From Hyphomicrobiaceae bacterium (lineage in GTDB: Bacteria > Pseudomonadota > Alphaproteobacteria > Rhizobiales > Hyphomicrobiaceae), in assembly GCA_041397645.1 (NCBI GenBank), contig JAWKWE010000004.1, positions 2,232,001-2,296,000 of the forward strand: DNA of 64,000 bases. The letters are read 5' to 3'. Below are positions 43,511 to 52,517 of the stretch, piece by piece. How positions within the stretch are numbered: position 1 is the stretch's first letter; each line of letters starts with the position of its first letter. The notes beneath the pieces are model-generated. The model was not told the DNA's origin, did not search any database, and was given only the letters and a program-made list of their open reading frames with translations. Both the position numbers and the translations under genes were made by a program.

Positions 43511-43636
43511 TCAGGGCTTAAACCACCACGTCGCCGCTAGGGCGGCAAGTGTCAGGATTAAAGAGGCGCGCCAGAAGCGACAAGAGCGGCAAGACGCGCG
43601 CGCCTGCCGCTCTTCAAGATCGGTCGTCACCGGCAT
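43511..43636 (-). CDS. Possible 41-residue membrane peptide
   Basis: 41 residues: a polar Arg/Cys-rich head (MPVTTDLEERQ, CRSCRFWR) then one hydrophobic helix (ASLILTLAALAATWWF) before the stop. It fits neatly between two minus-strand genes. There is no convincing ribosome site, so it may be chance. Confidence 0.3.
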   Translation of the reverse strand: MPVTTDLEERQARASCRSCRFWRASLILTLAALAATWWFKP

Positions 43637-43682
43637 CGCGGGCTTATCAGACGAAGGTCTCCCGTCTGCGCCCACCAACGCC

Positions 43683-44885
43683 TCACTTCAAGTTGCCGCA
43701 GAAACGCTGGATGCGCTTGCATGCCTCTTCGAGGCTTTCGGTTGACGCTGCATAGGAGATCCGGAACGACGGCGATCCCGCGAAGGCCGCGCCATGGACG
43801 CAGGCCACGCCTTCCTCCTGAAGAAGCGCGGTGACGAAATCTTCGTCGCTATTGATCTTCACGCCAGCCGCGCTGGTCTTGCCTATCGCCTCTTTGCAAG
43901 AGGGATAGACATAGAATGCGCCCTGCGGCTTGGGACAAACGAGCCCCCTCGCCTGATTGAGCATCGAGACCACGAGGTCTCGGCGCTGAACGAACACTGA
44001 GTTATTCTTGGCGATGAAGTCCTGCGGACCGTTCAACGCCTCCACGCCCGCCCATTGAACAATAGAGGACGGGTTAGAGGTCGACTGGGACTGTAGTTTG
44101 CACATCGCCTTGATGAGCACCTCAGGGCCTGCGGCATAACCCAGCCGCCAACCGGTCATGCAATAGGCCTTCGAGAGGCCATTCATGGTGAGGGTCCGGT
44201 CGAACAGCTTGGGTTCGACCTCGACGATGGTTGCGAACTTCAGCCCGTCATAGAGCAAATGCTCGTACATATCGTCGGTGAGCACCCAAACGTTGGGATG
44301 CTTCAGGAGCACATCGGTGAGCTTCTTGATGTCTTCGGCCGAATAGGCCGCGCCGGTGGGGTTGGATGGCGAATTGAAGATGAACCACTTGGTGGCAGGC
44401 GTAATCGCCTTCTCCAGATCCTCCGGCTGCAGCTTGTAGCCGTCTTCCAGGCGCGTCTCCGCGAACACCGGCTTGCCGCCGCCCAGCAGCACGATGTCGG
44501 CATAAGAAACCCAGCAGGGCGCCGGCATGATAACTTCGTCGCCCGGATTCAGCGTAGCCAGCAGCGCATTATAAAGCACCTGCTTGCCGCCCGTACCGAC
44601 GGAGACTTGCGAGGTCTTATAGTCGAGCCCGTTGTCGCGCTTGAACTTGGCGACGATGGCGGCCTTCAGTTCCGGAATTCCGTCGACGTCGGTGTATTTC
44701 GTCTTGCCGGCATCGAGCGCCTTCTTGGCGGCGTCCTTTATGTTCTGCGGGGTGTCGAAGTCAGGCTCGCCGGCCGACAGCGAAATGATATCGCGGCCCT
44801 CGGCCTTCAATTGGCGGGCCTTGGTCGAAACGGCGATGGTTGCGGAGGGTTGGATGCGGTTCAAGCTGTCGGCGATGAAGCCCAT
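43683..44885 (-). CDS. Pyridoxal-phosphate aminotransferase, aspartate aminotransferase type
   Basis: 400 residues, fold type I, subgroup I-beta like AspC/AatA of rhizobia. It has SLSAGEPDFDTP, GGKQVLYNALLA, SNPTGAAYSAED, the PLP Lys in TMNGLSKAYCMTGWRLGY and FRISYAASTESLEEAC. It transfers amino groups between aspartate or related amino acids and 2-oxoglutarate, possibly prephenate. An 8-bp inverted repeat lies 55 bp upstream of the start. Confidence 0.95.
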   Translation of the reverse strand: MGFIADSLNRIQPSATIAVSTKARQLKAEGRDIISLSAGEPDFDTPQNIKDAAKKALDAGKTKYTDVDGIPELKAAIVAKFKRDNGLDYKTSQVSVGTGGKQVLYNALLATLNPGDEVIMPAPCWVSYADIVLLGGGKPVFAETRLEDGYKLQPEDLEKAITPATKWFIFNSPSNPTGAAYSAEDIKKLTDVLLKHPNVWVLTDDMYEHLLYDGLKFATIVEVEPKLFDRTLTMNGLSKAYCMTGWRLGYAAGPEVLIKAMCKLQSQSTSNPSSIVQWAGVEALNGPQDFIAKNNSVFVQRRDLVVSMLNQARGLVCPKPQGAFYVYPSCKEAIGKTSAAGVKINSDEDFVTALLQEEGVACVHGAAFAGSPSFRISYAASTESLEEACKRIQRFCGNLK

Positions 44886-45219
44886 GTCGCGAGGCCTTAC
44901 GTGTTCGAGCGGTTATGAGAGGGATATATGCCATTACGAGTATTTCGCTAGTGCGAAATAAACGGCGCGGAAGCTACTGCCATCGGGTCGGCACCGCAAG
45001 ACGGCCTTTGGTGGGCAGCTCTGCGTAAACCGCCGTTCACTGTAACGCTTTGGTAAGTTCGTCGCGTGATACCATTCCGCAACATGCGCCGCTTACTTGC
45101 GTTGCAGCAGCTAATGCACCGCCACCGCCACATTGTGGGCCAACGGGCGCCATGCTGACGCGCTCAACTCCCGTCAGGCTCAAGCGCGAGTCGAAGTTGT
45201 TATTGCGGGGAGGCTAGTT
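44886..45219. other. Divergent spacer upstream of the aminotransferase
   Basis: About 330 bp. It holds the inverted repeat at 44941-44960 listed separately; no gene is supported. Confidence 0.4.
44941..44960. promoter_or_regulatory. Inverted repeat upstream of the aminotransferase gene
   Basis: TATTTCGC (44941-44948) and GCGAAATA (44953-44960) are exact inverted copies around TAGT, 55 bp before the aminotransferase start. Operator or mRNA leader hairpin; binder unknown. Confidence 0.4.
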
Positions 45220-45654
45220 ATGGCGATTAGCAAGCACACAGGCGAAGATCGCGGATCCTTCTGCCGCTCGGTTCGCCGGGGACGCGGCCGCTGGTTCTTC
45301 GTCCGGCCTGCCATCGATGCGGGCGTTTCTCTCGTCCTGTTTATGATCGCCACCGTCACCCTCAACAGTGCTCCTACGAGCGCCAACCCGCAAATTCCGG
45401 GCCCCGCAGCCCAATTCCGCAGCATGGTTGCGCCCGCCGTGGGCGACCCCGCCGAAGAGCGCACCATCGTAGAAATCGCGACGACCAGCTCCCCTGAATC
45501 ACCCGACGCCGTTTACCGTCGCACAAGCTTCAGCGCCGCTTGGATATTGTTATCGTTTGCCTTTTCCATCCTCGTGGCGTTCAATCTTGCGTTTCTGCGC
45601 CATATGCGGCGCGCCTACGCCAAAGGCCGTCCTGTCCATCACAGCCCCAAATAA
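45220..45654 (+). CDS. Hypothetical membrane protein with two transmembrane helices
   Basis: 144 residues from an ATG behind GGGGAGG. A basic cytoplasmic head (SVRRGRGRWFF) leads to a helix (AGVSLVLFMIATVTL), a periplasmic loop of about 60 residues rich in Pro, Ala and Thr, a second helix (AAWILLSFAFSILVAFNLAFL) and a basic tail. Topology in-out-in. Not a family I recognise. It starts a run of four unknown genes before uvrB. Confidence 0.7.
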   Translation: MAISKHTGEDRGSFCRSVRRGRGRWFFVRPAIDAGVSLVLFMIATVTLNSAPTSANPQIPGPAAQFRSMVAPAVGDPAEERTIVEIATTSSPESPDAVYRRTSFSAAWILLSFAFSILVAFNLAFLRHMRRAYAKGRPVHHSPK

Positions 45655-45872
45655 TGGGGCACGCACGGGAATTTGATCGCCAAATCGCGTCAAAAACAGT
45701 CCCCAGGGATTTATGTCATCCACCACGAAGCTGGTTCCGAAGGCTATAATTCTGTCCTAGTTGTATTGAAACGTTGAGCATAGAACGTGCGTTGAGCTGT
45801 TAAGTGCCAGAGACCTATACAGCCGCAACGAAATGGGCGAAAACTCAGACCGAGGAACTTGAGGAGAACCGA

Positions 45873-46385
45873 ATGTCGCAAGGACTGACGCGCGTTCTGA
45901 AGCCTGCCACGGTCGCAGCAGCATTGCTGATCCTGGGGGGCGCCGCCGCCGTCCTGACCCAAAGCTCCGAAACCCTCCTTCGCTCAAGCTTCGCTCGCGC
46001 CCTGCAGCCCACGGAGCCGAAGCTCGCTGAAGCCTCATTTGTGCCGCCGCAACACGTGGGCGTTGCTAGCATCCCCATTTCCGGTAGCGAAGAATTCTGG
46101 CTCACCGCCATGGGGCGCGATGTGGCCATGTCGAAGGGCGTATCGCTTGGCGACCGCATCACCTTCACCCTTGATGGCACCGAGCGCCACTATCGTGTGA
46201 CCTCCGTCAGCGAAATCAAGCCGACGACAACCCGAGTGGATACAAGTTCCGCAAATGCTCGCGTTGTGCTCGTTACCGCACGCGATGCCAGCGCAGACCC
46301 GAGTGCTCGCTCGATCCGTTTCGTGATCGAAATCCCGGGAACTCCGCCCGCGGTCGTCACCGGACGTCCGGCCCGAACCCTCTGA
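45873..46385 (+). CDS. Hypothetical exported protein with a faint sortase-like segment
   Basis: 170 residues behind GAGGAG. One N-terminal hydrophobic helix (TVAAALLILGGAAAVL), then a domain with GVSLGDRITFTLDGTERHYRVTSVSEI, which resembles the 'LGD-x-I-x-V...Y-x-V-x-S' strand pair of sortases. The sortase His and Cys are not seen, so it is not an active sortase. Function unknown. It lies among other unrecognised genes. Confidence 0.65.
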   Translation: MSQGLTRVLKPATVAAALLILGGAAAVLTQSSETLLRSSFARALQPTEPKLAEASFVPPQHVGVASIPISGSEEFWLTAMGRDVAMSKGVSLGDRITFTLDGTERHYRVTSVSEIKPTTTRVDTSSANARVVLVTARDASADPSARSIRFVIEIPGTPPAVVTGRPARTL

Positions 46386-46506
46386 GCTTCTGCGAGTTGG
46401 CTCTTGTGGACCACGCGCCCCGAAAAAGGCGCGCCCGGGCCAGCTTGCCTCAAGCCGGCGAGCCGCCTAACCTGATTAACCGCATCGCCGCCGCGGGAAA
46501 GTTGGA

Positions 46507-46686
46507 ATGCGCCTCAACCCACCTACGCTCCTAATCTTCCTCATCGCCATGGTGTTCGCTGTGCTGGCGGTCGTAACCAAGGTCGGCATCGGCTTCATGC
46601 CGCGCTTCATTCCCCATCAGGAATTCTGGCTGGCCATCATTGCCTATCTGACCCTGATGGTCGGCAACCTTGTCCGCGGCCTTTAG
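46507..46686 (+). CDS. Small membrane protein (59 residues)
   Basis: Complete frame of 59 residues from an ATG behind GGGAAAG. Two hydrophobic helices, TLLIFLIAMVFAVLAVV and FWLAIIAYLTLMVGNLV, flank a short loop with GIGFMPRFIPHQE; the end is VRGL. A coherent two-helix layout of this quality is unlikely by chance. Unknown function. Confidence 0.6.
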   Translation: MRLNPPTLLIFLIAMVFAVLAVVTKVGIGFMPRFIPHQEFWLAIIAYLTLMVGNLVRGL

Positions 46687-46901
46687 TACAAGTCGCCATC
46701 CCGGTCTGCGCCGACGTGGCGGTGCTCGCCACCGCCTTAATCGTCAGAGGCCCTTACCCTCCTTTCCGGCACGACCTACTCCAGCCAAGGCATAGGCCTT
46801 GCACCCCCGTCTTCGCAGACCCGCTCAACGGGTCAAATCGGAACAACCCAGACACGGCCCACGCCTGTCCGGATTGAGCGAAGGTGCAGGGAGCGACGAT
46901 C

Positions 46902-47453
46902 TTGGCTAACAGATTAAGCATGCCGGTCTTGTACGGCATCTGCATGGGATTGGGGCTCGCCGTCATGGGGCAGTCTGGCAATCCTCGTCCGGCGTTCGAG
47001 CCTGAGCTCGTGCAATGCTTCAAAAGTCCAGCTGCCAGCAGCACCAGTACGAGCGAGACAGCGTCAAAGATGATCAAAGCCAGCATTGCGCGTCGCGCAG
47101 CGCGCGATGCAGCCCGCGCGTGTCAATCGGGATGGTGTGACAACCGCATGCGCTACAACATGAATTATAATTTGGCCCATTACCTCGCCGAACGCCGTGC
47201 CGTGACCACCGACCTGTACCGGAGCGAAGGCGATGCTGGCTTGGCGAAGGCGGCCCAGCTCTTCTCGACGCCAGACGATGTCAAACTCGCAAGCGACGCA
47301 GCCAGTCTCTACGCCAAAGGCAGGCTGGATCCCGCGGAACTGCAAGACGAGCGCGACGCGCTTGCGCTGGTCATGATGAAATCGGCGGACTCATTCAAGC
47401 CCTGTGTGGCGCTCCATCGTTCCAGCCCCAACGTTGCACCTTACGTCTACTAA
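46902..47453 (+). CDS. Hypothetical protein with a hydrophobic N-terminus
   Basis: 183 residues from a TTG behind AGGGAG; a GTG at 46884 or an ATG at 46920 may be used. A short hydrophobic start (LYGICMGLGLAVMG) may be a signal or anchor. The rest is mixed, with Cys at QCFKS, ARACQSGWCDNR and KPCVAL, and a Tyr-rich motif MNYNLAHYLAERRA. Possibly exported with disulfides. No family recognised. It directly precedes uvrB. Confidence 0.6.
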   Translation: MANRLSMPVLYGICMGLGLAVMGQSGNPRPAFEPELVQCFKSPAASSTSTSETASKMIKASIARRAARDAARACQSGWCDNRMRYNMNYNLAHYLAERRAVTTDLYRSEGDAGLAKAAQLFSTPDDVKLASDAASLYAKGRLDPAELQDERDALALVMMKSADSFKPCVALHRSSPNVAPYVY

Positions 47454-47559
47454 GAGCAACGCTCCTGATGAGTCTTCTAGCAGTCGTATCTGTAGAGAAT
47501 ATCAGGGCTGACAACGGGCCCGATTGATCCGGCCCCGGCTCTCCCCCATATTCCCGGCC

Positions 47560-50427
47560 ATGGCTCGTCCTCCTAAATCCAAATCCGGCAGTAAGCCGCG
47601 GCCCTCGCGCCCGAAGTCCGGCAAGCCGACGCCGCCGCCACAGGAAACGGCAGCCGGCACGCCGGCGACGCTCGGCTTTGCCGAGATGCCGCAAACGGCG
47701 TTCGACGTGCCGCCCGAAGCGGGAACAGTTCAATCCGCAAGAGCAGTTTTGTCGTCACTTCCCGCTCTGCGCGGCGTCGGGGCTCCAACGCCACCCATGG
47801 GCGGTGGAAGTTTGTCAGACAGTCTCAACGCTATTCTATCCAAGCCGCACGAGCGTACCGATCGCGCCAAGGAGATCATCGCGCGCCAACCGATGATCGC
47901 AGCCCATCCGCTCGTCTCCGGCGAAATGCCGATGTTCATGCCCCATAGGCCAGAGCGACCGGAAAAGAGTGAAGGCGGCGTGTCCTTCAAGCTCGTATCC
48001 GACTACAGCCCGAAGGGCGACCAGCCTCAGGCCATCAAGGAGCTGGTCGAAGGCGTCAGCCAGCACGAAAAGAGCCAGGTTCTACTCGGCGTGACCGGCT
48101 CGGGTAAGACATTCACCATGGCGCACGTCATCGCGGAGACGCAACGGCCAGCATTGATCCTGGCGCCCAACAAAACGCTGGCGGCCCAGCTCTACGGTGA
48201 GTTCAAGAGCTTCTTTCCAGACAACGCTGTTGAGTATTTCGTCTCCTATTACGACTACTACCAGCCCGAGGCCTACGTGCCGCGCACGGACACCTACATC
48301 GAGAAAGAAAGCTCGGTGAACGAGCAGATCGACCGGATGCGCCACTCAGCCACGCGCGCGCTTCTGGAACGTGACGACGTGATCATCGTCGCCTCGGTGT
48401 CGTGCATCTACGGTATCGGATCGGTGGAAACCTATACCGCGATGACGTTCACTGTGCGGGTCGGTGAACGGCTGTCACGCGACCAGTTTCTCGCCGATCT
48501 CGTCGCCCTGCACTACAAGCGCAACGACGCCAACTTCATCCGCGGATCGTTCCGCGCGCGCGGCGATACGGTGGAAGTCTTCCCGGCCCATTTGGAAGAC
48601 CGTGCATGGCGCTTTTCCCTGTTTGGCGACGAGATCGAATCCATCGTCGAGTTTGATCCGCTGACAGGACAAAAATCCGACGAACTCGCGTTGGTGAAAC
48701 TCTACGCCAATTCGCATTACGTCACGCCGAAGCCAACACTGCAGCAGGCCATCAAATCCATAAAGTCCGAGCTGAAACAGCGGTTGGATGAATTGTATGC
48801 CGTCGGCAAGCTGCTTGAGGCGCAGCGCCTGGAGCAGCGCACGACTTTCGACATGGAGATGATGGAAGCGACAGGAAGCTGCGCGGGCATCGAGAACTAT
48901 TCGCGCTACTTGACCGGACGCAACCCGGGCGACCCTCCACCGACGCTGTTTGAATATCTGCCAGACAACGCCCTGGTGTTCGCCGACGAAAGCCATGTCA
49001 CCGTGCCGCAAATCGGCGGCATGTTCCGCGGCGACTACCGGCGCAAGGCAACCCTCGCCGAATACGGCTTCCGCCTTCCCTCGTGCATGGACAATCGTCC
49101 GCTGCGGTTTGAGGAATGGGATGCGATGCGCCCGCAATCGCTGTTCGTATCGGCCACACCGGGCTCATGGGAGCTTGAGCAGACCGGTGGTGCTTTCGCC
49201 GAGCAGGTTATTCGCCCCACGGGCTTGATCGACCCGGTTGTCGAGGTGCGCCCGGCAAAGACGCAGGTCGACGACCTGCTGGACGAGGTGCGCCAAGTTG
49301 CAAAGAAGGGCTACCGTACTCTGGTCACGACGCTGACCAAGCGGATGGCCGAAGACCTTACCGAATACATGCACGAAGCAGGTATCCGCGTTCGCTATAT
49401 GCACTCCGACATCGAAACCCTGGAGCGCATCGAGATCATCCGCGATCTCAGGCTTGGCGCGTTCGACGTTCTCATCGGCATCAACCTGTTGCGCGAGGGC
49501 CTCGACATTCCAGAGTGCGCACTGGTGGCCATTCTGGATGCCGATAAGGAAGGCTTTCTGCGTTCCGAGACATCACTCATCCAAACCATTGGTCGCGCGG
49601 CGCGTAACGTCGATGGCAAAGTCATCCTTTACGCCGACAGCTCGACCGGCTCGATGGAGCGCGCACTTGCCGAAACAAACCGGCGGCGCGAGAAGCAAGT
49701 CGCTTACAACATCGAAAACGGCATCACGCCGGAAACCATCAAGCGCAACATCCATGATGTTCTGCAATCGGTCTACGAGCAGGATCACGTTACCGTCGAT
49801 GCGGGACTGGCCGAAGAGGATGCGTCTCTGGTCGGTCACAACCTCGCGAAGGTCATCGAGGACATGGAGCGGCGCATGAAGGAAGCCGCAGCTGATCTTG
49901 AGTTTGAAACGGCCGCTCGCCTTCGCGACGAAATCAAACGATTGCGCGAGACGGAACTTGCCATTGCCGACGATCCGCTGGCTCGTCAGGCCGACGTCGA
50001 TGATAAGACCGGCGGCTATCGAGGTGAACGCAAGTATGGGGCAAGCGCAAATCTTCCGCCGGAGAAGCCGTCTGGCGGCTCGCGCATCAAGACCGAATAC
50101 GAGCCTGTCCAGCCGACATATGCGCAATCAACTTCGCGGGTAAGGAAGCCGTCACTGGACGACATGGGGCCCGGCACCGACAGACCTGTTCCTGCGCGCG
50201 CGCCGAAGATCGACAGCCGGACAAAGGCTGGCGCGTTCGGCGAGAAAGTCGCCGGGCCGCATAAGCCGACGCTCGACGAGATGGGCCCACATGCCTCGCT
50301 GCCGCTCAAGAGCGGCAAAGCGCCGGAGAAGCCCCGGTTGCCGACCCGCACGGTGGAGTTTGATGATCCCAGCGAGAAAGCCAAACGCCGAGGCCGACCC
50401 AAGAAGACCGGACGGCCCGGACGCTGA
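47560..50427 (+). CDS. uvrB: Excinuclease ABC subunit B (UvrB) with long N- and C-terminal extensions
   Basis: 955 residues against about 670 in E. coli. The UvrB core starts near residue 142 (SFKLVSDYSPKGDQPQAI) and has Walker A GVTGSGKT, the beta-hairpin YYDYYQPEAYVPRTDTYIEK, DESHVTVPQ and GRAARN; the UVR domain (IEDMERRMKEAAADLEFETA) lies near 770. The first 140 residues and the last 150 are disordered-looking, rich in Pro, Lys and Gly. The tail repeats KP(S/T)LD(D/E)MGP twice and ends with RGRPKK. It recognises DNA lesions with UvrA. The ATG at 47560 is chosen by composition; one at 47524 is possible. Confidence 0.95.
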   Translation: MARPPKSKSGSKPRPSRPKSGKPTPPPQETAAGTPATLGFAEMPQTAFDVPPEAGTVQSARAVLSSLPALRGVGAPTPPMGGGSLSDSLNAILSKPHERTDRAKEIIARQPMIAAHPLVSGEMPMFMPHRPERPEKSEGGVSFKLVSDYSPKGDQPQAIKELVEGVSQHEKSQVLLGVTGSGKTFTMAHVIAETQRPALILAPNKTLAAQLYGEFKSFFPDNAVEYFVSYYDYYQPEAYVPRTDTYIEKESSVNEQIDRMRHSATRALLERDDVIIVASVSCIYGIGSVETYTAMTFTVRVGERLSRDQFLADLVALHYKRNDANFIRGSFRARGDTVEVFPAHLEDRAWRFSLFGDEIESIVEFDPLTGQKSDELALVKLYANSHYVTPKPTLQQAIKSIKSELKQRLDELYAVGKLLEAQRLEQRTTFDMEMMEATGSCAGIENYSRYLTGRNPGDPPPTLFEYLPDNALVFADESHVTVPQIGGMFRGDYRRKATLAEYGFRLPSCMDNRPLRFEEWDAMRPQSLFVSATPGSWELEQTGGAFAEQVIRPTGLIDPVVEVRPAKTQVDDLLDEVRQVAKKGYRTLVTTLTKRMAEDLTEYMHEAGIRVRYMHSDIETLERIEIIRDLRLGAFDVLIGINLLREGLDIPECALVAILDADKEGFLRSETSLIQTIGRAARNVDGKVILYADSSTGSMERALAETNRRREKQVAYNIENGITPETIKRNIHDVLQSVYEQDHVTVDAGLAEEDASLVGHNLAKVIEDMERRMKEAAADLEFETAARLRDEIKRLRETELAIADDPLARQADVDDKTGGYRGERKYGASANLPPEKPSGGSRIKTEYEPVQPTYAQSTSRVRKPSLDDMGPGTDRPVPARAPKIDSRTKAGAFGEKVAGPHKPTLDEMGPHASLPLKSGKAPEKPRLPTRTVEFDDPSEKAKRRGRPKKTGRPGR

Positions 50428-50545
50428 GGTCTGCGGCATCAATGCGAAAATCAACAAACGTCCACATTCAAGTCGACAGATCGCACTAGGAACGTAATGC
50501 CTCGGTCATGAACGCGAGGCACATGCACATCCAGTGAGGGACCAT

Positions 50546-51094
50546 ATGACGTTTATCGATTGGTTGAGGTCATTGCTGGGTGGGACACGCGTAAGCGGGG
50601 GCACACCATTCGCGGCTGGACAAGGTCCGTCCCACGTCATCGTGATGCGTCACGGCGAAAAGACAGGCGACAAGTTCGACCCGCACCTTTCCGCCGAGGG
50701 ACAGCAGCGCGCGCAAAACCTCGCGACCTATATCCCGAAGCAATTTGGCAAACCCGATTTCCTGATCGCTGCCGCCGAGTCCAAGCGCTCCAACCGGCCC
50801 TACGAAACGCTTCTGCCATTGGCCCAGGCGTGTAATCTCGAAATCATCGAAGACTTCAGAGACGAGGACGTGGAAGAGGTGATCGACATGCTCTCCCGCG
50901 AACAAAGGTTCGCCGGTAAGTATGGCGTCATCTGCTGGCGTCACTCGGATCTACCACGCCTTATCGCGTCGCTCGGTGCACCAGACGGCACCTATCCGGA
51001 TCCTTGGAATCCGGCCACGTTCGATCTGCTCGTAGACGTCGCCTATGTCGGAGCGGGAGCGCCGCAGGTGCGGTGCATTACGCCGTCGTTCTGA
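50546..51094 (+). CDS. Histidine phosphatase superfamily protein
   Basis: 182 residues from an ATG behind GAGGGA. The phospho-acceptor motif is VIVMRHGEKTG (about 33-43), with the second Arg in AAESKRSNRPYETL and the late His in CWRHSDLPRLIA. This subgroup often dephosphorylates small molecules or proteins such as SixA. An in-frame GTG lies at 50534. No membrane or secretion signal. Confidence 0.85.
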   Translation: MTFIDWLRSLLGGTRVSGGTPFAAGQGPSHVIVMRHGEKTGDKFDPHLSAEGQQRAQNLATYIPKQFGKPDFLIAAAESKRSNRPYETLLPLAQACNLEIIEDFRDEDVEEVIDMLSREQRFAGKYGVICWRHSDLPRLIASLGAPDGTYPDPWNPATFDLLVDVAYVGAGAPQVRCITPSF

Positions 51095-51142
51095 CTAAGT
51101 CGCTGCTGTTTGATTTCCAGTCGCAAACAGTGACAAGCGATG

Positions 51143-51439
51143 TCAAGCAGCAGCCCGACGTTGGGCTTCGAGCGAACGCAGCACCATCAGCATGGTATGA
51201 CGGATGGCTTGCTCGACCGTTTGAGCGAAGTAGACGCTGCCGCCTCCGTTTGCATAGGTCCACGTCAGCGTCCGCTCTGACGCGCGCCAGCTTCCAAAGA
51301 AGCTTCGGTCCTTGAGCACGGTTACGCCGCAGCCCGTCAACCCGGCGCGCGCAGTAAAACCACTCAATTCGAATTCAGGTAATCTCATCAAGCCGCGAAG
51401 GACGTCGGCTTCGAGCTTTCTTGGATTGTATGCGTACAT
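51143..51439 (-). CDS. Hypothetical protein
   Basis: 98 residues from the ATG at 51439. A TTG at 51547 would add 36 residues including a hydrophobic stretch. It contains LPEFELSGFTARAGLTGCGVTVLKD and TYANGGGSVYFAQTVEQAIRHTMLMVLRSLE, each split at secondary-structure borders. No family recognised. The ribosome site is weak for both starts, so the frame may extend. Confidence 0.5.
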   Translation of the reverse strand: MYAYNPRKLEADVLRGLMRLPEFELSGFTARAGLTGCGVTVLKDRSFFGSWRASERTLTWTYANGGGSVYFAQTVEQAIRHTMLMVLRSLEAQRRAAA

Positions 51440-51611
51440 GCTCTTTGCAACGAAATATGTCAGGGCCAATATCGATGCCGATCTTAAGACGAAATCCCTT
51501 ACATATTTCTTTCCAACTGCCCCGCAAACGCGGAGCGCGCGCCGCAACCCACTGCTTCACCTGAATGGTGGAGAAGATGGTCCCAGCGCGACGTTCTCGT
51601 AGTGATTTAGA

Positions 51612-52112
51612 TCAGCATTTTTTCAGCGTCGCAGCGAGTTCGCGGAACACATCCGCATGCACCGGCATGACCTTTACTGATTGATCGCATCCACGGCCGG
51701 CAACCGCCATCTTGGCCTGGAAGTAACGACCCGAGAGATCCACTTCAAAGCCCTGCTCCGTCACGGTGCCATCGAGCGTACCTTCGATCTCGTTGATCGG
51801 ATCTTTCCAAACACCGGTGACCTTGCCGTCTTGCACATTCAGATCCGTAGCGGCGTGGAATTTGAAATTCTGGCCGTTGTCGCATCGCATGTTCTGGCGC
51901 ATTCCAGGTCCGTCCTTGCGCGGCAGATAGGTGACGATGCACTTGAACTTCGATGGGCCGGACGAAGTCGTGAGAATGGCGTTGCCCACCCAGCGTCCCA
52001 TGAGATAGGCGAGCGGATCAGCGGGGGTTGCCGCCAGAAGCGTGCTTGCGGTGACGCCGCCCAGGATTAAACCACCAGCAAGCCCCAATACCTTTGTCGT
52101 TACCATACGCAT
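51612..52112 (-). CDS. Secreted beta-rich protein, paralogue of the divergent gene
   Basis: 166 residues with a signal peptide (VLGLAGGLILGGVTAST, to LLAATPAD). The mature part has YLMGRWVGNAILTT, FKCIVTYLPRKD, QNMRCDNGQNF, VQDGKVTGVWKDP and EGTLDGTVTEQGFEVDLSG. The same motif order is in the divergent gene at 52518 (LAGTWNGSGTATL, LRCKGYYTN, SIRCAN, SDGAVSGNWEE, SGTVSGRA). Probably a small lipocalin-like or calycin barrel in the periplasm. The ATG at 52112 follows GAGGGAG. Confidence 0.75.
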   Translation of the reverse strand: MRMVTTKVLGLAGGLILGGVTASTLLAATPADPLAYLMGRWVGNAILTTSSGPSKFKCIVTYLPRKDGPGMRQNMRCDNGQNFKFHAATDLNVQDGKVTGVWKDPINEIEGTLDGTVTEQGFEVDLSGRYFQAKMAVAGRGCDQSVKVMPVHADVFRELAATLKKC

Positions 52113-52517
52113 CACTTGAACTCCCTCGTCACCGCATCCAGCCAAGTCCCAGATGGCTCTCGACCCCGGTGCACCCGCTCACGCGTCCAGGTTCGGCCAG
52201 CACGGCCCATGATCGATTGGTTTTTGTTTTTCCCGTTGCCCCCGCCCGTTCGGAAGCAGCACGCTATTGTTCCTTCCAGATCGCGTCTTTTTGCTGTCGC
52301 AAATGGGGAAATACGGCCGACGCTGCTGCCTTATTTCGCGGCAGCCCGGCACTGGCGGAACAACACTCACCCTCACACCGTTCTCTTCCCGGCTGCAGAG
52401 TCGCCAGTGTGTCATGGTTGCAGTTCAGCCACACAAATCGCCCTGGCAGGTCTCGCCAAACTCACCAACTCAGACCATAATCCCTCGCTTTCTGAAAATT
52501 GCTCGGAGGAATCCGCT
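52113..52517. other. Divergent spacer between two paralogous secreted-protein genes
   Basis: About 405 bp. No supported gene, although long open frames cross it on the plus strand. The two outer genes are diverging paralogues, so their promoters must lie here. A T-rich run near 52205-52225 is the only compositional feature. Confidence 0.4.

Noticed and set aside
45804..45872. Upstream extension of the sortase-like gene
   Set aside because: GAGGAG sits just before the ATG at 45873, so the longer in-frame start at 45804 is unlikely.
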